From Aurantimicrobium minutum (GTDB lineage Bacteria > Actinomycetota > Actinomycetes > Actinomycetales > Microbacteriaceae), in assembly GCF_002355535.1 (NCBI RefSeq), contig NZ_AP017457.1, forward strand, positions 744,001-808,000: 64,000 nt of DNA, in the 5' to 3' direction. The notes under the pieces were generated by a model. That model did no database searches. It saw nothing but the letters and a program-made list of their open reading frames with translations, and had not been told where the DNA came from. Both the position numbers and the translations under genes were made by a program. This document shows, one piece after another, positions 8,223-21,429 of the stretch (its first letter is position 1; each line of letters starts with the position of its first letter).

Positions 8223-9874
8223 GCAACGTTCTGATTCACGCTGCAGAGGCTGTCACCACAACCGCTGCAGATAACAACCCAATCCTCAACATGAGCATCT
8301 TTGGTGCTTTTGTTATCGTGACGATGATCATCGTTATTCGCGCTGGTCGTAACAACAAGTCTGCAAACGACTTCTACGCAGGTGGTCGCTCCTTCAGTGG
8401 TACCCAAAACGGTATGGCTATCGCAGGTGACTACCTTTCAGCCGCATCCTTCCTCGGAATTACAGGTGCTATTGCACTTGCTGGATACGACGGATTCTTG
8501 TATTCCATCGGCTTCCTTGTTGCATGGCTCGTAGCTCTGCTCCTGGTTGCAGAACTTATGCGTAACACAGGTAAGTTCACCATGGCGGACGTACTTTCAT
8601 TCCGCCTCCACCAGCGTCCAGTGCGCCTGGCTGCAGCAATCTCCACCTTGGTTGTTTGCTTCTTCTACCTTCTCGCACAGATGGCTGGTGCCGGTGGTCT
8701 TGTTTCACTGCTCCTCGGAGTTAACGACCAGCTCGGTCAATCACTCGTCGTCGCCGTCGTGGGTATCCTCATGGTTATCTACGTACTCGTCGGTGGTATG
8801 AAGGGTACGACCTGGGTTCAGATCATCAAGGCAGCTTTGCTGATTGCTGGTGCTGGAATCATGACCATTTGGGTGCTGGCGCTCAACGGTTTCAACCTGT
8901 CAACCCTGCTGGAAAAGGGTGTTGAGGTTTCTCAGGCTCTTGAGGCTCCCTTCGACCCACTTCAGCCTGGTCTGAAGTACGGCAAGAACCCTATTGACTT
9001 TATTTCGTTGTCAATGGCTCTCGTACTCGGTACCGCAGGTCTGCCACACGTACTCATGCGTTTCTACACGGTACCTACCGCGAAGGAAGCTCGTAAGTCC
9101 GTTGTATGGGCTATTTGGCTCATCGGTGCGTTCTACCTCTTCACTCTGGTTCTCGGCTTCGGCGCTATGGTCCTTGTTGGCCCCGCAACGATTGCTGCAG
9201 CTCCAGGTGCTGCTAACTCGGCTGCTCCACTGCTTGCTGCAGCACTCGGTGGCCCAGTTCTGCTAGGTATCGTTTCCGCTATCGCGTTCGCGACGATCTT
9301 GGCCGTGGTTGCTGGTTTGACCATCACCGCTGCTACCTCGTTCGCACACGACATCTACGCCAACGTAATCAAGCGTGGTGAGGTTCGCCCCAACGCTGAG
9401 GTCAAGATTGCTCGCATTACCATCGTGGTAATCGGTGCTCTCGCAATCCTCGGTGGTATCGGTGTACAAGGTCAGAACATTGCGTTCTTGGTTGCACTGG
9501 CATTCGCTGTCGCAGCTTCTGCAAACCTGCCCACCATCATTTACTCGCTCTACTGGCGCCGCTTCAACACTCGTGGTGCACTGTGGTCGATGTACGGTGG
9601 TCTGATTTCCTCCGTAGTTCTGATTGCATTCTCCCCTGTGGTTTCCGGAAAGCTTGACCCCAAGACTGGAGAGCTCACCGCCTCCATGATCAAGGGTATT
9701 GACTTCCACTGGTTCCCACTGGACAATCCAGGTATCGTTTCGATTCCTCTGGCATTCCTGCTCGGTATCCTCGGAACCTATGCAGGCGGTCGTAAGGAAA
9801 ACTCCTGGCTTGCCGCAGAGATGGAAGTTCGTTCACTCACCGGTCACGGTGCAGAGAAAGAAGTTCACCACTAA
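8219..9874 (+). CDS. actP: Sodium:solute (acetate/propionate) symporter, ActP/MctC type
   Basis: A 551-aa member of the SSS family with about 13 membrane spans. Family features seen: NDFYAGGRSFSGTQNGMAIAGDYLSAASFLGITG near the N-terminus, LAQMAGAGGLVSLLLG, and GTAGLPHVLMRFYTVPTAKEARKSV in the middle. ActP/MctC proteins import short-chain monocarboxylates with a cation. Co-directional with prpE and the DUF485 gene, it most likely brings in acetate and propionate for the methylcitrate pathway. The gene symbol is by family; the substrate is inferred from context. Confidence 0.88.
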   Translation: MSNVLIHAAEAVTTTAADNNPILNMSIFGAFVIVTMIIVIRAGRNNKSANDFYAGGRSFSGTQNGMAIAGDYLSAASFLGITGAIALAGYDGFLYSIGFLVAWLVALLLVAELMRNTGKFTMADVLSFRLHQRPVRLAAAISTLVVCFFYLLAQMAGAGGLVSLLLGVNDQLGQSLVVAVVGILMVIYVLVGGMKGTTWVQIIKAALLIAGAGIMTIWVLALNGFNLSTLLEKGVEVSQALEAPFDPLQPGLKYGKNPIDFISLSMALVLGTAGLPHVLMRFYTVPTAKEARKSVVWAIWLIGAFYLFTLVLGFGAMVLVGPATIAAAPGAANSAAPLLAAALGGPVLLGIVSAIAFATILAVVAGLTITAATSFAHDIYANVIKRGEVRPNAEVKIARITIVVIGALAILGGIGVQGQNIAFLVALAFAVAASANLPTIIYSLYWRRFNTRGALWSMYGGLISSVVLIAFSPVVSGKLDPKTGELTASMIKGIDFHWFPLDNPGIVSIPLAFLLGILGTYAGGRKENSWLAAEMEVRSLTGHGAEKEVHH

Positions 9875-9887
9875 GAACACCACTAGC

Positions 9888-9917
9888 GAGGGCCCCGGTT
9901 GCAATGCCGGGGCCCTC
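9888..9917. terminator. Bidirectional terminator after symporter
   Basis: A perfect 11-bp G+C-rich stem (GAGGGCCCCGG at 9888-9898 with 9907-9917) and an 8-base loop lie between two convergent genes, the symporter and the small membrane protein at 9932. There is no long T-run. Confidence 0.75.
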
Positions 9918-9931
9918 ACTCGTTAATGCAA

Positions 9932-10192
9932 TTAGTGAGGAAACAGTAATTCTCCACCAACCCAGAACAGAACAAACGAACTAATTAGACCACCTAGAAC
10001 ATAAAACAAGATGGAACGCTCGCCTCTAAACAACGCGATCACGTTGAGAACAACCCCCGCTATTCCCACCGCAAAAATGGCCATCGACGGAAGCGGGATA
10101 GGCACCACAACTTTGAGCACAAACAACACGACAAAAGCCAGGCTGAGGCCAAAGCCCCATTTGCCGCTGGCAGTTTTGGGCAAAAACGTCAT
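9932..10192 (-). CDS. Small four-span membrane protein, paralogue A
   Basis: I do not recognise a named family. The 86-aa product has a short polar N-terminus with SGKWGFGL, then about three to four hydrophobic segments and almost no soluble part. I choose the second of two adjacent ATGs (10192), five bases after AGGAG; the frame also opens at 10216 inside the previous gene. The neighbour at 10201 shares the xxGxWGFGL start and a similar size, so the two look like a tandem duplication. Function unknown. Confidence 0.7.
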   Translation of the reverse strand: MTFLPKTASGKWGFGLSLAFVVLFVLKVVVPIPLPSMAIFAVGIAGVVLNVIALFRGERSILFYVLGGLISSFVLFWVGGELLFPH

Positions 10193-10200
10193 CATCACTC

Positions 10201-10527
10201 CTAATTTCTGGACCAACTAGATTCGGCCACCTCGCCGATGAGGAAAAACAAACACAGGGCTGTGAGGATGGAGGCGAAAATAATCAACAACAATCCTCGG
10301 TCTTTGCCCTTGAGGATGGCGATCCATGAAAGAACAAGCGCAACTAGGCTCACAAGAATAAATACCGGCGCCAGAATGCCCAAAACGTTATAGGCCGTTC
10401 CGGCTGCAGGATTACTCAAGAAGAGCGCTGTGATCATCGACAGAGCAACAAGTCCTGCCGCTGTAATGATGAGCCCAAAACCCCATCGCCCCAGCTTGGT
10501 TGAGGGCATTACCGTCCTGTGAGCCAT
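10201..10527 (-). CDS. Small four-span membrane protein, paralogue B
   Basis: A 108-aa hydrophobic protein of unknown function. After LGRWGFGL come four predicted membrane segments (ITAAGLVALSMITALFL, GILAPVFILVSLVALVLSWIAIL, LLLIIFASILTALCLFFLI among them). It resembles the following gene in its opening motif and layout. A G-rich stretch (AAGGGGG) about nine bases before the ATG at 10527 is a plausible ribosome binding site. It follows the HAD phosphatase gene by 44 bases and may be transcribed with it. Confidence 0.7.
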   Translation of the reverse strand: MAHRTVMPSTKLGRWGFGLIITAAGLVALSMITALFLSNPAAGTAYNVLGILAPVFILVSLVALVLSWIAILKGKDRGLLLIIFASILTALCLFFLIGEVAESSWSRN

Positions 10528-10571
10528 GATACGTGCCCCCTTCGCTGTGTTCTCACACTAACGCGAGGTAG

Positions 10572-11651
10572 TTAGAAAAGGTAGAGCTCCTCAGGGACCG
10601 TGAAACCAAAGATGGCCAAACCGCTATCCCAGATCACTTGGCACGCAGCTCGAAGAAGATCCAACTTGTCCTCTCCTCTGCTCACGATCACCAAATCCAT
10701 GCCCTCTTTACGCACCGTGGCTCCACGAACCGTAACTGACCCGTCTTTGTTTGTTACCGGGGTGGGATACGGCAACTGAAGCTCGCGGAGGTCCCCAAGG
10801 ATATAGGTCGGCCGTGACCCTGCAGGAGCTGCAAGTAATTGCTTGGGTTGATCAATCCCAGTGAGCACAAGAACTGTTTCCATCCCCGCACGATTACCAC
10901 CCATGACATCAGTGTCGAGACGATCACCGATAAACAACGCAGTCTCTGGTGCTTCGGCAGTGCCGAAGCGACGGGCTGCCTCCTCGAAGATGGGAAGTTC
11001 AGGCTTCCCTGCAACCTGCGGTAAACGACCAACTGCGGTATGCACAGCAGAAACCAATGTCCCATTACCGGGGGCAACACCACGTGCAACAGGGATAGTC
11101 CAGTCCATGTTTGTGGCAACCCACGGAATGCCCTCGCCCTGTGCATCTGTGACGGTTCCGCCAAAGGCATCAGCACTTGGTCGAGCATTCAATGCAAAAG
11201 CTGCCTCTGCAAGATGTTTCCAACCAAGCTCGGGTGAAAACCCCTGAATGACAGCGGCTGGGTTATCTTCTGCCGAGAAAGTAACGGTGTAACCGTTCTT
11301 TTCCAGCTCGTAAGTCAAGCCTTCACCGCCGACAACCAAAATGGTCGACCCTGGCTCCACAACCTCAGCAAGCAGGTGCATTGCTGCTTGAGGGGACGTC
11401 ACTACGTCCTCTTCTGCACAGTCCAAACCAAGCTCACGAAGGTGAAAGGCAACACTTGCTGCTGTGCGTGAGGCATTGTTCGTGATGTAACCAACCCGAG
11501 TGTGTTCTGCAACAGAGTTCAGTGACTCAACTGCATAATCAATAGCACCAGGACCTGCATAAACGACGCCATCGAGATCCGCCAGCACGACAGATTTCCC
11601 CTCCACAGGGCTTGGACCCAAAATTGGCTGTTTCTTAGAAAACAGACTCAC
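10572..11651 (-). CDS. HAD superfamily IIA (NagD-like) hydrolase
   Basis: A 359-aa phosphatase of the haloacid dehalogenase superfamily, subfamily IIA. Motif I is DLDGVVYAGPGAIDYA with the nucleophile Asp; motif II is YITNNASRTA; motif III/IV are GKPELPIFEEAARRFG and FIGDRLDTDVMGGNRAGM. The substrate is unknown. A C-terminal extension of about 90 residues (after TYILGDLRELQLP) is longer than in NagD itself. The start is a GTG at 11651, two bases after the TPR gene stop, preceded by GAGGAAATAG. Its actinobacterial counterpart (Rv1692) sits between a TPR gene and tlyA; here tlyA is 9 kb away. Confidence 0.88.
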   Translation of the reverse strand: MSLFSKKQPILGPSPVEGKSVVLADLDGVVYAGPGAIDYAVESLNSVAEHTRVGYITNNASRTAASVAFHLRELGLDCAEEDVVTSPQAAMHLLAEVVEPGSTILVVGGEGLTYELEKNGYTVTFSAEDNPAAVIQGFSPELGWKHLAEAAFALNARPSADAFGGTVTDAQGEGIPWVATNMDWTIPVARGVAPGNGTLVSAVHTAVGRLPQVAGKPELPIFEEAARRFGTAEAPETALFIGDRLDTDVMGGNRAGMETVLVLTGIDQPKQLLAAPAGSRPTYILGDLRELQLPYPTPVTNKDGSVTVRGATVRKEGMDLVIVSRGEDKLDLLRAACQVIWDSGLAIFGFTVPEELYLF

Positions 11652-11653
11652 GC

Positions 11654-13495
11654 CTATTTCCTCTCTTCATCCAGGTGAGCAGTCTCCATCAGGATTTGAC
11701 GAACATCATCCTCAAGAAGATCATCTGGACCAATACCTTCAGCGATGAGAGCATCCTGTTCTGCGATGCTCAGTTCAGTGTCAGATAGCTCAACTTCAGC
11801 GCAGTCTGACTCCTCGAAGGCACCAGAGCTAATGACATCGGCCAGTGCGAGAGTCTCAACGTCAAGAGGTCCTTCGCTGACCAGATCAAACTGGTCTTCT
11901 TCTAACTCTTCTTCAAATACGACGATGTCTTGTTCGTCTTCATCTGTCGAAGCAATCAACTGAGCATCGATGAGCGCACGTTCAGCAACTTCAGCACACG
12001 TAGTCCACTCGGCAGCCTCTTGGTGACGGCCCAACTCTTCTAACACCTCAGCATATGCATGGAACAACGCTGGGCTGTATGTGAACGCTTTAGAAGGGTC
12101 TAGTTGAGGAATTTCTAGTTCAGCTAACGCTAGATCGACCTGATCTAGATCAAGACGTGCACCCGACATTGCTATAGCCAAGGCAACCTGTGTTGGTTCA
12201 GACAGTGTCGATTTATCAACTGAACGCCCCAGCTCCAATGCCTTATCGGGACGTCCAACACCACGCTCTGAATCAACCATCAGTGCAATCTGTTCGTTCG
12301 AACCAGAAATACGACGGTAAGTGCGCAATTCACGTAACGCCAGCGCAAAATCGCCTATTGCATATGCAGTAATTCCCAGCGTTTCTCGAACAATCGCAAT
12401 ACGTCCAGCACGACGAGCAGCAGAAAGAACGTGCTGGTGCGCCAGCTCAGGATTCTCATCCATCAGTCTCACTGCCATCACCAAATGCTTGGCAACGCGC
12501 TCTGCATTCTCTTTGGTGAGAGTTTTCAGCTCATTGCGTGCTGCCTTGTCGAGCATGTCATCAGTGACATCATCATCAATCCAAGGATCGTCGTGGTGGG
12601 GGCGAACCATACGAAGCTCGCGCGCCATCCTCTGTTCTTCAGTGAGCTCAGGCTCCTCAAAACGTTGACGACGCTCCTCACGATCACCAAAATTACGCCC
12701 TCCAGTGCGAGGAGCACCTGCACGATCTGGGCGACCACCGCGGTCTCCATAGCGAGGACGCTCTGGACGGTCTCCATATGAGCGGTCTTGAGACCGCTGA
12801 GGGCGATCACCGTAGGGGCGTTCACTGCGTTGTGGCCTGTCGCCATAGCTGCGCACATTCGACCGTTGTGGTTTATCTCCATAAGAACGCACCGTGCGCT
12901 CGGGGCGGGGTCCACGATCTCCGTAAGAGGGGCGGCCACCACGGTCATTACCTGTGCGTTCGCCACGGGGTGCACCTTGTGAACCACCGCGGCTATAACC
13001 GCCGCGTTCAGGACGGTCATTACGGTCAGGGCGTCCACCATAGGAAGAACGCTCCCCCGAAGGACGTTGTGGTCGGTCACCACGGGCAGCGCCATCACGA
13101 TCACCATAGCGGGGACGATCACCACGTGGAGCGCTTTCACGATCGCCATAACGAGGACGCTCTCCCCGATCAGGGCGTGCTCCATAAGCAGGACGGTCAC
13201 TGCGCTGAGGGCGGTCACCATAGCTTGGACGATCACCTCTGTGGGGGCGATCTCCATAGCGGGGTCGATCTTCACGATCTGGACGCGAGGCACGCTCACC
13301 ATACGTGGGTCTTTCACCGCGTGACTGCGCTGGGCGACCATCACGCTGTGGACGTGAACCATCACGTGGAACACCGTAGCGGTTGGGGCGCTGTTCACGA
13401 GAACTCTCTGGGCGGTTGTTTCTGGGACCCTGGCCGTCTCGGCGGGGTCGATCAGCAAGTTCAGGCGTGCCGAAATCTTTATCTTCTTCGCTCAT
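11654..13495 (-). CDS. Arginine-rich YGDR-repeat protein with TPR-like C-terminal half
   Basis: A 613-aa protein in three parts. Residues about 15-285 are low-complexity and very basic, with many imperfect copies of RPxYGDRPxR and RGD/RGG elements, dozens of arginines but only about two lysines. Residues about 290-500 are helical and TPR-like (KHLVMAVRLMDENPELAHQHVLSAARRAGR, ALALRELRTYRRISG). The last 110 residues are strongly acidic (DEDEQDIVVFEEELEEDQFDL). A TPR gene occupies this place in other Actinobacteria, but the repeat domain is usually much shorter in what I recall. The repeat composition suggests RNA binding or condensate formation (inference). I use the ATG at 13495, preceded by AGAGGA. 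Confidence 0.8.
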   Translation of the reverse strand: MSEEDKDFGTPELADRPRRDGQGPRNNRPESSREQRPNRYGVPRDGSRPQRDGRPAQSRGERPTYGERASRPDREDRPRYGDRPHRGDRPSYGDRPQRSDRPAYGARPDRGERPRYGDRESAPRGDRPRYGDRDGAARGDRPQRPSGERSSYGGRPDRNDRPERGGYSRGGSQGAPRGERTGNDRGGRPSYGDRGPRPERTVRSYGDKPQRSNVRSYGDRPQRSERPYGDRPQRSQDRSYGDRPERPRYGDRGGRPDRAGAPRTGGRNFGDREERRQRFEEPELTEEQRMARELRMVRPHHDDPWIDDDVTDDMLDKAARNELKTLTKENAERVAKHLVMAVRLMDENPELAHQHVLSAARRAGRIAIVRETLGITAYAIGDFALALRELRTYRRISGSNEQIALMVDSERGVGRPDKALELGRSVDKSTLSEPTQVALAIAMSGARLDLDQVDLALAELEIPQLDPSKAFTYSPALFHAYAEVLEELGRHQEAAEWTTCAEVAERALIDAQLIASTDEDEQDIVVFEEELEEDQFDLVSEGPLDVETLALADVISSGAFEESDCAEVELSDTELSIAEQDALIAEGIGPDDLLEDDVRQILMETAHLDEERK

Positions 13496-13566
13496 CAAAG
13501 AGTCCTCTGTGTAATTTGAACGCAGTTCACAAGAAATGTTGAGAACTACGTGGTCTAGCTTAACGC

Positions 13567-13600
13567 AAAAGAGCCACCCGTAAAAACGGGTGGCTCTTTT
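13567..13600. terminator. rRNA operon terminator
   Basis: A perfect 15-bp stem (13567-13581 with 13586-13600), flanked by four A's on one side and four T's on the other, lies 10 bases beyond the 5S gene. It should end the rRNA transcript on the minus strand. The next gene on the minus strand (TPR protein) starts 72 bases further. Confidence 0.9.
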
Positions 13601-13610
13601 ACAAAGAAGT

Positions 13611-13727
13611 CCGGCGGTGTCCTACTCTCCCACAGGGTCCCCCCTGCAGTACCATCGGCGCTGAGAGTCTTAGCTTCCGGGTTCGGAATGTAACCGGGCG
13701 TTTCCCTCTCGCTATGGCCGCCGAAAC
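13611..13727 (-). rRNA. rrf: 5S ribosomal RNA
   Basis: The minus strand reads GTTTCGGCGGCCATAGCGAG at its 5' end and ends ...ACACCGCCGG, the complementary termini of actinobacterial 5S rRNA, about 117 nt. Ends are placed by the closing helix and may be off by one or two bases. Confidence 0.93.
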
Positions 13728-13775
13728 ACTATTGATGTATATCAAAGTGAAACGTGCACATACGATGTATGCGCA

Positions 13776-13819
13776 GTTCTCGACCGTACATCGAGAACCA
13801 CTCAGTGGACGCGAACATC
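13776..13819 (-). other. 23S 3'-flank processing sequence
   Basis: The 23S-5S spacer holds an 8-bp hairpin (GTTCTCGA/TCGAGAAC at 13776-13798) within a stretch (13784-13819) that is complementary in RNA to the sequence upstream of 23S at 17094-17130. Together they form the long stem that brackets the 23S precursor and is normally cut by RNase III. Confidence 0.75.
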
Positions 13820-13871
13820 AGGCCACAAAACCTAGCCTTACAACAGGTTATGTGTAGTGATTATCAAATTA

Positions 13872-18920
<5,049 letters not shown>

Positions 18921-19465
18921 AGATTGATAGCCACCGGCTAAAAGCTGGTGGCAAATCTATTTATGTGACATTCCCCGGAATAAGGGCGAATGTCACGAGT
19001 TTGAAACTGACAAAACAGAACAGTCATTGCTGACATGTTTTGTTGTCTAATTTTTTTCCAAAGGAATCCGTACATCAACAAAAGTTGATGCCGGGTTTTG
19101 GCATTTGACATTGTGCACGCTGTTGAGTTCTCAAGGATCGGGCGCTCCTACTCCAATTCTTTTCAGAACCGGTTTAGGGCAACTGTCCTAACTTACCATC
19201 AAAAACGATTTTGTCAAACTCATCACCGGAGAGTCATGGACTCTCAGGCTGCCGTTCGCAACATCGCGTTACATGATGGATTTTCATCCAGATAGTTACC
19301 AAGTGTTCGCCGTGGCGTTTTCTCAAAGTAACTGAGATGGTCCCGCTTGAGGTCTGACGCTCTGAGGCAATCAGCACCTTTGGGGTGACAAGTGACAACA
19401 TTACGGGTTTATTACGATCCCAGCAAATCTCTGTGGCATCCCGGGCGTGTCGCACCTCAAGTGAG
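18921..19465 (-). promoter_or_regulatory. rRNA leader and promoter region
   Basis: This 545-base stretch between 16S and the racemase gene has no credible gene. It holds a CATCAAC-aaaa-GTTGATG hairpin (19073-19090), the conserved leader motif CTTGAGAACTCAACA (19121-19135) used in actinobacterial rRNA processing, and the 16S 5' stem arm GCACGCTGTTG (19115-19125). A GAGAGTC/GACTCTC hairpin at 19229-19245 may be a weak terminator for the racemase operon. I see nothing definite in 19246-19465. Confidence 0.7.
19190..19217 (-). promoter_or_regulatory. Candidate rRNA promoter
   Basis: On the minus strand TTGACA (19212-19217) and TAAGTT (19190-19195) are separated by 16 bases. The -35 is a perfect sigma-70/SigA consensus and the position, about 270 bases upstream of mature 16S, suits an rRNA promoter. 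Other promoters farther upstream are possible. Confidence 0.55.
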
Positions 19466-20176
19466 CTACAGGGCAGGTTTCAGCTGCTTTCCTGCCGCGA
19501 CTACTGTGGCACGGGCAAGGGCGACGAGAGCATCCAGTGTGGGGTAATCATGCTCAATCTGACGCTCAGGTACGGAAAGTTCCGTACAGGCCAAAATAAG
19601 GGCATCTGCGCCAGAGGCCATTCCCTCAGCAAGCATGTCGCTATACAACGAATGCTCAGTTGGAATACCTGCTTTGACACGGTCAAAGATGACGGTATCC
19701 ACGAGCTTCTGGCCTTCCTCACTCACATCCACCAGAGTCAGCCCTGCCTTTTCGACAGCGGGGGCATAAACACCAGTTTGAGCGGTTCCTCGTGTTCCCA
19801 GAACACAAACATTTCGCGCCTGAGGGTAGCGTTCGCGCAGGCTATCAACAGCCAACTCCAGCATGTTGAGCACAGGAACAGGTGAGGCGGCCTGTAATTC
19901 TTCAAAAAAGTAGTGTGCGGTGTTGCACGGAATTGCGATTGCTGTGGCCCCACGCTCCCCCAGTGTCTGTATGTCCTGAATGAGGTCAGGTAGAGGCGAG
20001 GGCTGAGAGCGGTCCAAGATGTATGCGGTGCGGTCGGGAATCGAACAATGCATTACACAATCCAGGTCAACATGTTCTTGATCAGTTGAGGCCTGTGTGT
20101 TTTCGACCACCATAGACAAGTAGGTAATTGTTGCATCGGGACCCATGCCCCCAAGCACACCAATGAGGTTGGTCAT
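19466..20176 (-). CDS. Aspartate/glutamate racemase family protein
   Basis: A 236-aa cofactor-independent racemase. Both catalytic cysteines are present in their usual settings: AIAIPCNTAHYFFEEL and ALILACTELSVP; the N-terminus IGVLGGMGPDATITYL is the family signature of aspartate racemases (YgeA/RacX type). It is the last of three closely spaced genes with an ATP-grasp ligase and an asparagine synthetase-like gene. That setting, known from Enterococcus faecium and lactobacilli, makes L-Asp to D-Asp conversion for the peptidoglycan bridge the likely role. Glutamate racemase for D-Glu is a less likely alternative. Confidence 0.82.
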   Translation of the reverse strand: MTNLIGVLGGMGPDATITYLSMVVENTQASTDQEHVDLDCVMHCSIPDRTAYILDRSQPSPLPDLIQDIQTLGERGATAIAIPCNTAHYFFEELQAASPVPVLNMLELAVDSLRERYPQARNVCVLGTRGTAQTGVYAPAVEKAGLTLVDVSEEGQKLVDTVIFDRVKAGIPTEHSLYSDMLAEGMASGADALILACTELSVPERQIEHDYPTLDALVALARATVVAAGKQLKPAL

Positions 20177-20178
20177 TT

Positions 20179-21426
20179 CTAAACCCCTTCGGTGTTAGCT
20201 GAGCGTGCCGTGAAGTAACGGCGGTAACTCTGAAAATACCGCATGTCCATCCGCAACAGGATCAGCCAGCGCATGAGATTCATATCCTTGGCATATCGCA
20301 GCGTTGTTCCCCACTTGCCAGTGCGGATTAACGCTTGTGCACGTTTTTTCTCATCGGCAGATTGCACGTACTTCAAAAACACTCGCTTGGGGATTTGCAT
20401 CCATAAACTCTCGTGATCTCCATAGACAGTCGTTGATTGTCGACCAAATACTCGATCCTCGACAAGGTAGCGAGCCAGGTTATAGCCAGCCAGGGTAACA
20501 AAAAAGCTGCTGCGCCCTTGGCGAGGGTTCAACTCAAATAGCTTGCAGCTTCCATCCCGCGCGTCAAATTTCATGTCGAAGTTCGCGAAACCGACATACC
20601 CGATGCCCTGCAGGAACTTCTGAATCTGAGCGTAAACCTCGTGATTGGAGCTACTGCGGATGACGGTGTAGTTTCCCACCATGTCTGGGGCATGATCTTC
20701 CAGCAGAGGATTTCCCAAACACATCATGCGCACCGTGGAGGTGGCATCGACATACGCGTTAAGAACACGCATATGAGAATCATCTCCGGGTATGTATTCC
20801 TGGAGAACGAGGGTGTCTGAGTATCCGTGCGCATAGATCTCTCGCACAATGTGACGAACTTCATCTGCGCTATCGAGAATGTACGCCTTCTTGCGACCCT
20901 CAAACTTCACGTCAAGATAGGACACCGAATCTGACGGCTTGAGAGCAACAGGGAAACTAAACGGAATCTCAAGGGCATCAACATCTCGCGCGTCCTGGGC
21001 AGTAATGATGCGCGTGGCTGGGTGGGCAATGCCGTGTGCGGCACACAGCTCATAAAAGCGAGCTTTATTCACCAGTGACTCAAGAAGATCGTGTGGTGGC
21101 GTTGCAACGATAAAGAATTCGCTGAGTTCTTTCTGGAAGCGGGAAACCAACTCTGCATAGCTATCCCCGCAGGGAACAAGCACAAGCTTGTCGTGTTTCG
21201 TTGAAAGTTCTTTGCCCTGTTCGAGGACGATGGCCAAAAAAGCTTCTTGATCAGCTAGTGATTCATGCACCTGCACGGTGACAATCTTGCTGTAGCGGGT
21301 GGGCGCCAAAGGAAAGGACGCCAAGGCAAGAGACTTCACGCCATATTCCTCATGGAAGGAGCGAGCCATACCATATGCATTGATATCGCTGCCGAGGAGC
21401 ACAGGCAGAAAGGTGTGCTGTTCCAT
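20179..21426 (-). CDS. ATP-grasp carboxylate-amine ligase, probable D-aspartate ligase
   Basis: A 415-aa ATP-grasp protein. Seen: N-terminal pre-ATP-grasp fold (LLGSDINAYGMARSFHEEYGVKSLAL), ATP-binding segments FPVALKPSDSVSY and TLVLQEYIPGDDSHM, and the metal-binding motif LFELNPRQGRSSFF. Length and layout match Aslfm-type D-aspartate ligases, which attach the beta-carboxyl of D-Asp to the Lys side chain of UDP-MurNAc-pentapeptide in the cytosol. The flanking racemase (2-base gap) and amidotransferase (3-base gap) support this. Related ATP-grasp ligases join other amino acids, so the substrate is inferred from context. Confidence 0.75.
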   Translation of the reverse strand: MEQHTFLPVLLGSDINAYGMARSFHEEYGVKSLALASFPLAPTRYSKIVTVQVHESLADQEAFLAIVLEQGKELSTKHDKLVLVPCGDSYAELVSRFQKELSEFFIVATPPHDLLESLVNKARFYELCAAHGIAHPATRIITAQDARDVDALEIPFSFPVALKPSDSVSYLDVKFEGRKKAYILDSADEVRHIVREIYAHGYSDTLVLQEYIPGDDSHMRVLNAYVDATSTVRMMCLGNPLLEDHAPDMVGNYTVIRSSSNHEVYAQIQKFLQGIGYVGFANFDMKFDARDGSCKLFELNPRQGRSSFFVTLAGYNLARYLVEDRVFGRQSTTVYGDHESLWMQIPKRVFLKYVQSADEKKRAQALIRTGKWGTTLRYAKDMNLMRWLILLRMDMRYFQSYRRYFTARSANTEGV

Positions 21427-21429
21427 GAG

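Noticed and set aside
12700-13460. Possible CRISPR-like direct repeats
   Set aside because: Recurring CGATCACC/CCATAG units are codons for YGDR repeats within one open frame. Spacing is irregular, with no conserved repeat-spacer unit.
12778-13542. Histidine-rich 254-codon frame on the plus strand and a 310-codon frame on the minus strand
   Set aside because: Both are shadows of the arginine-rich repeat region of the TPR protein; the His/Asp/Gly pattern follows from reading GATCACC-type repeats in other frames.
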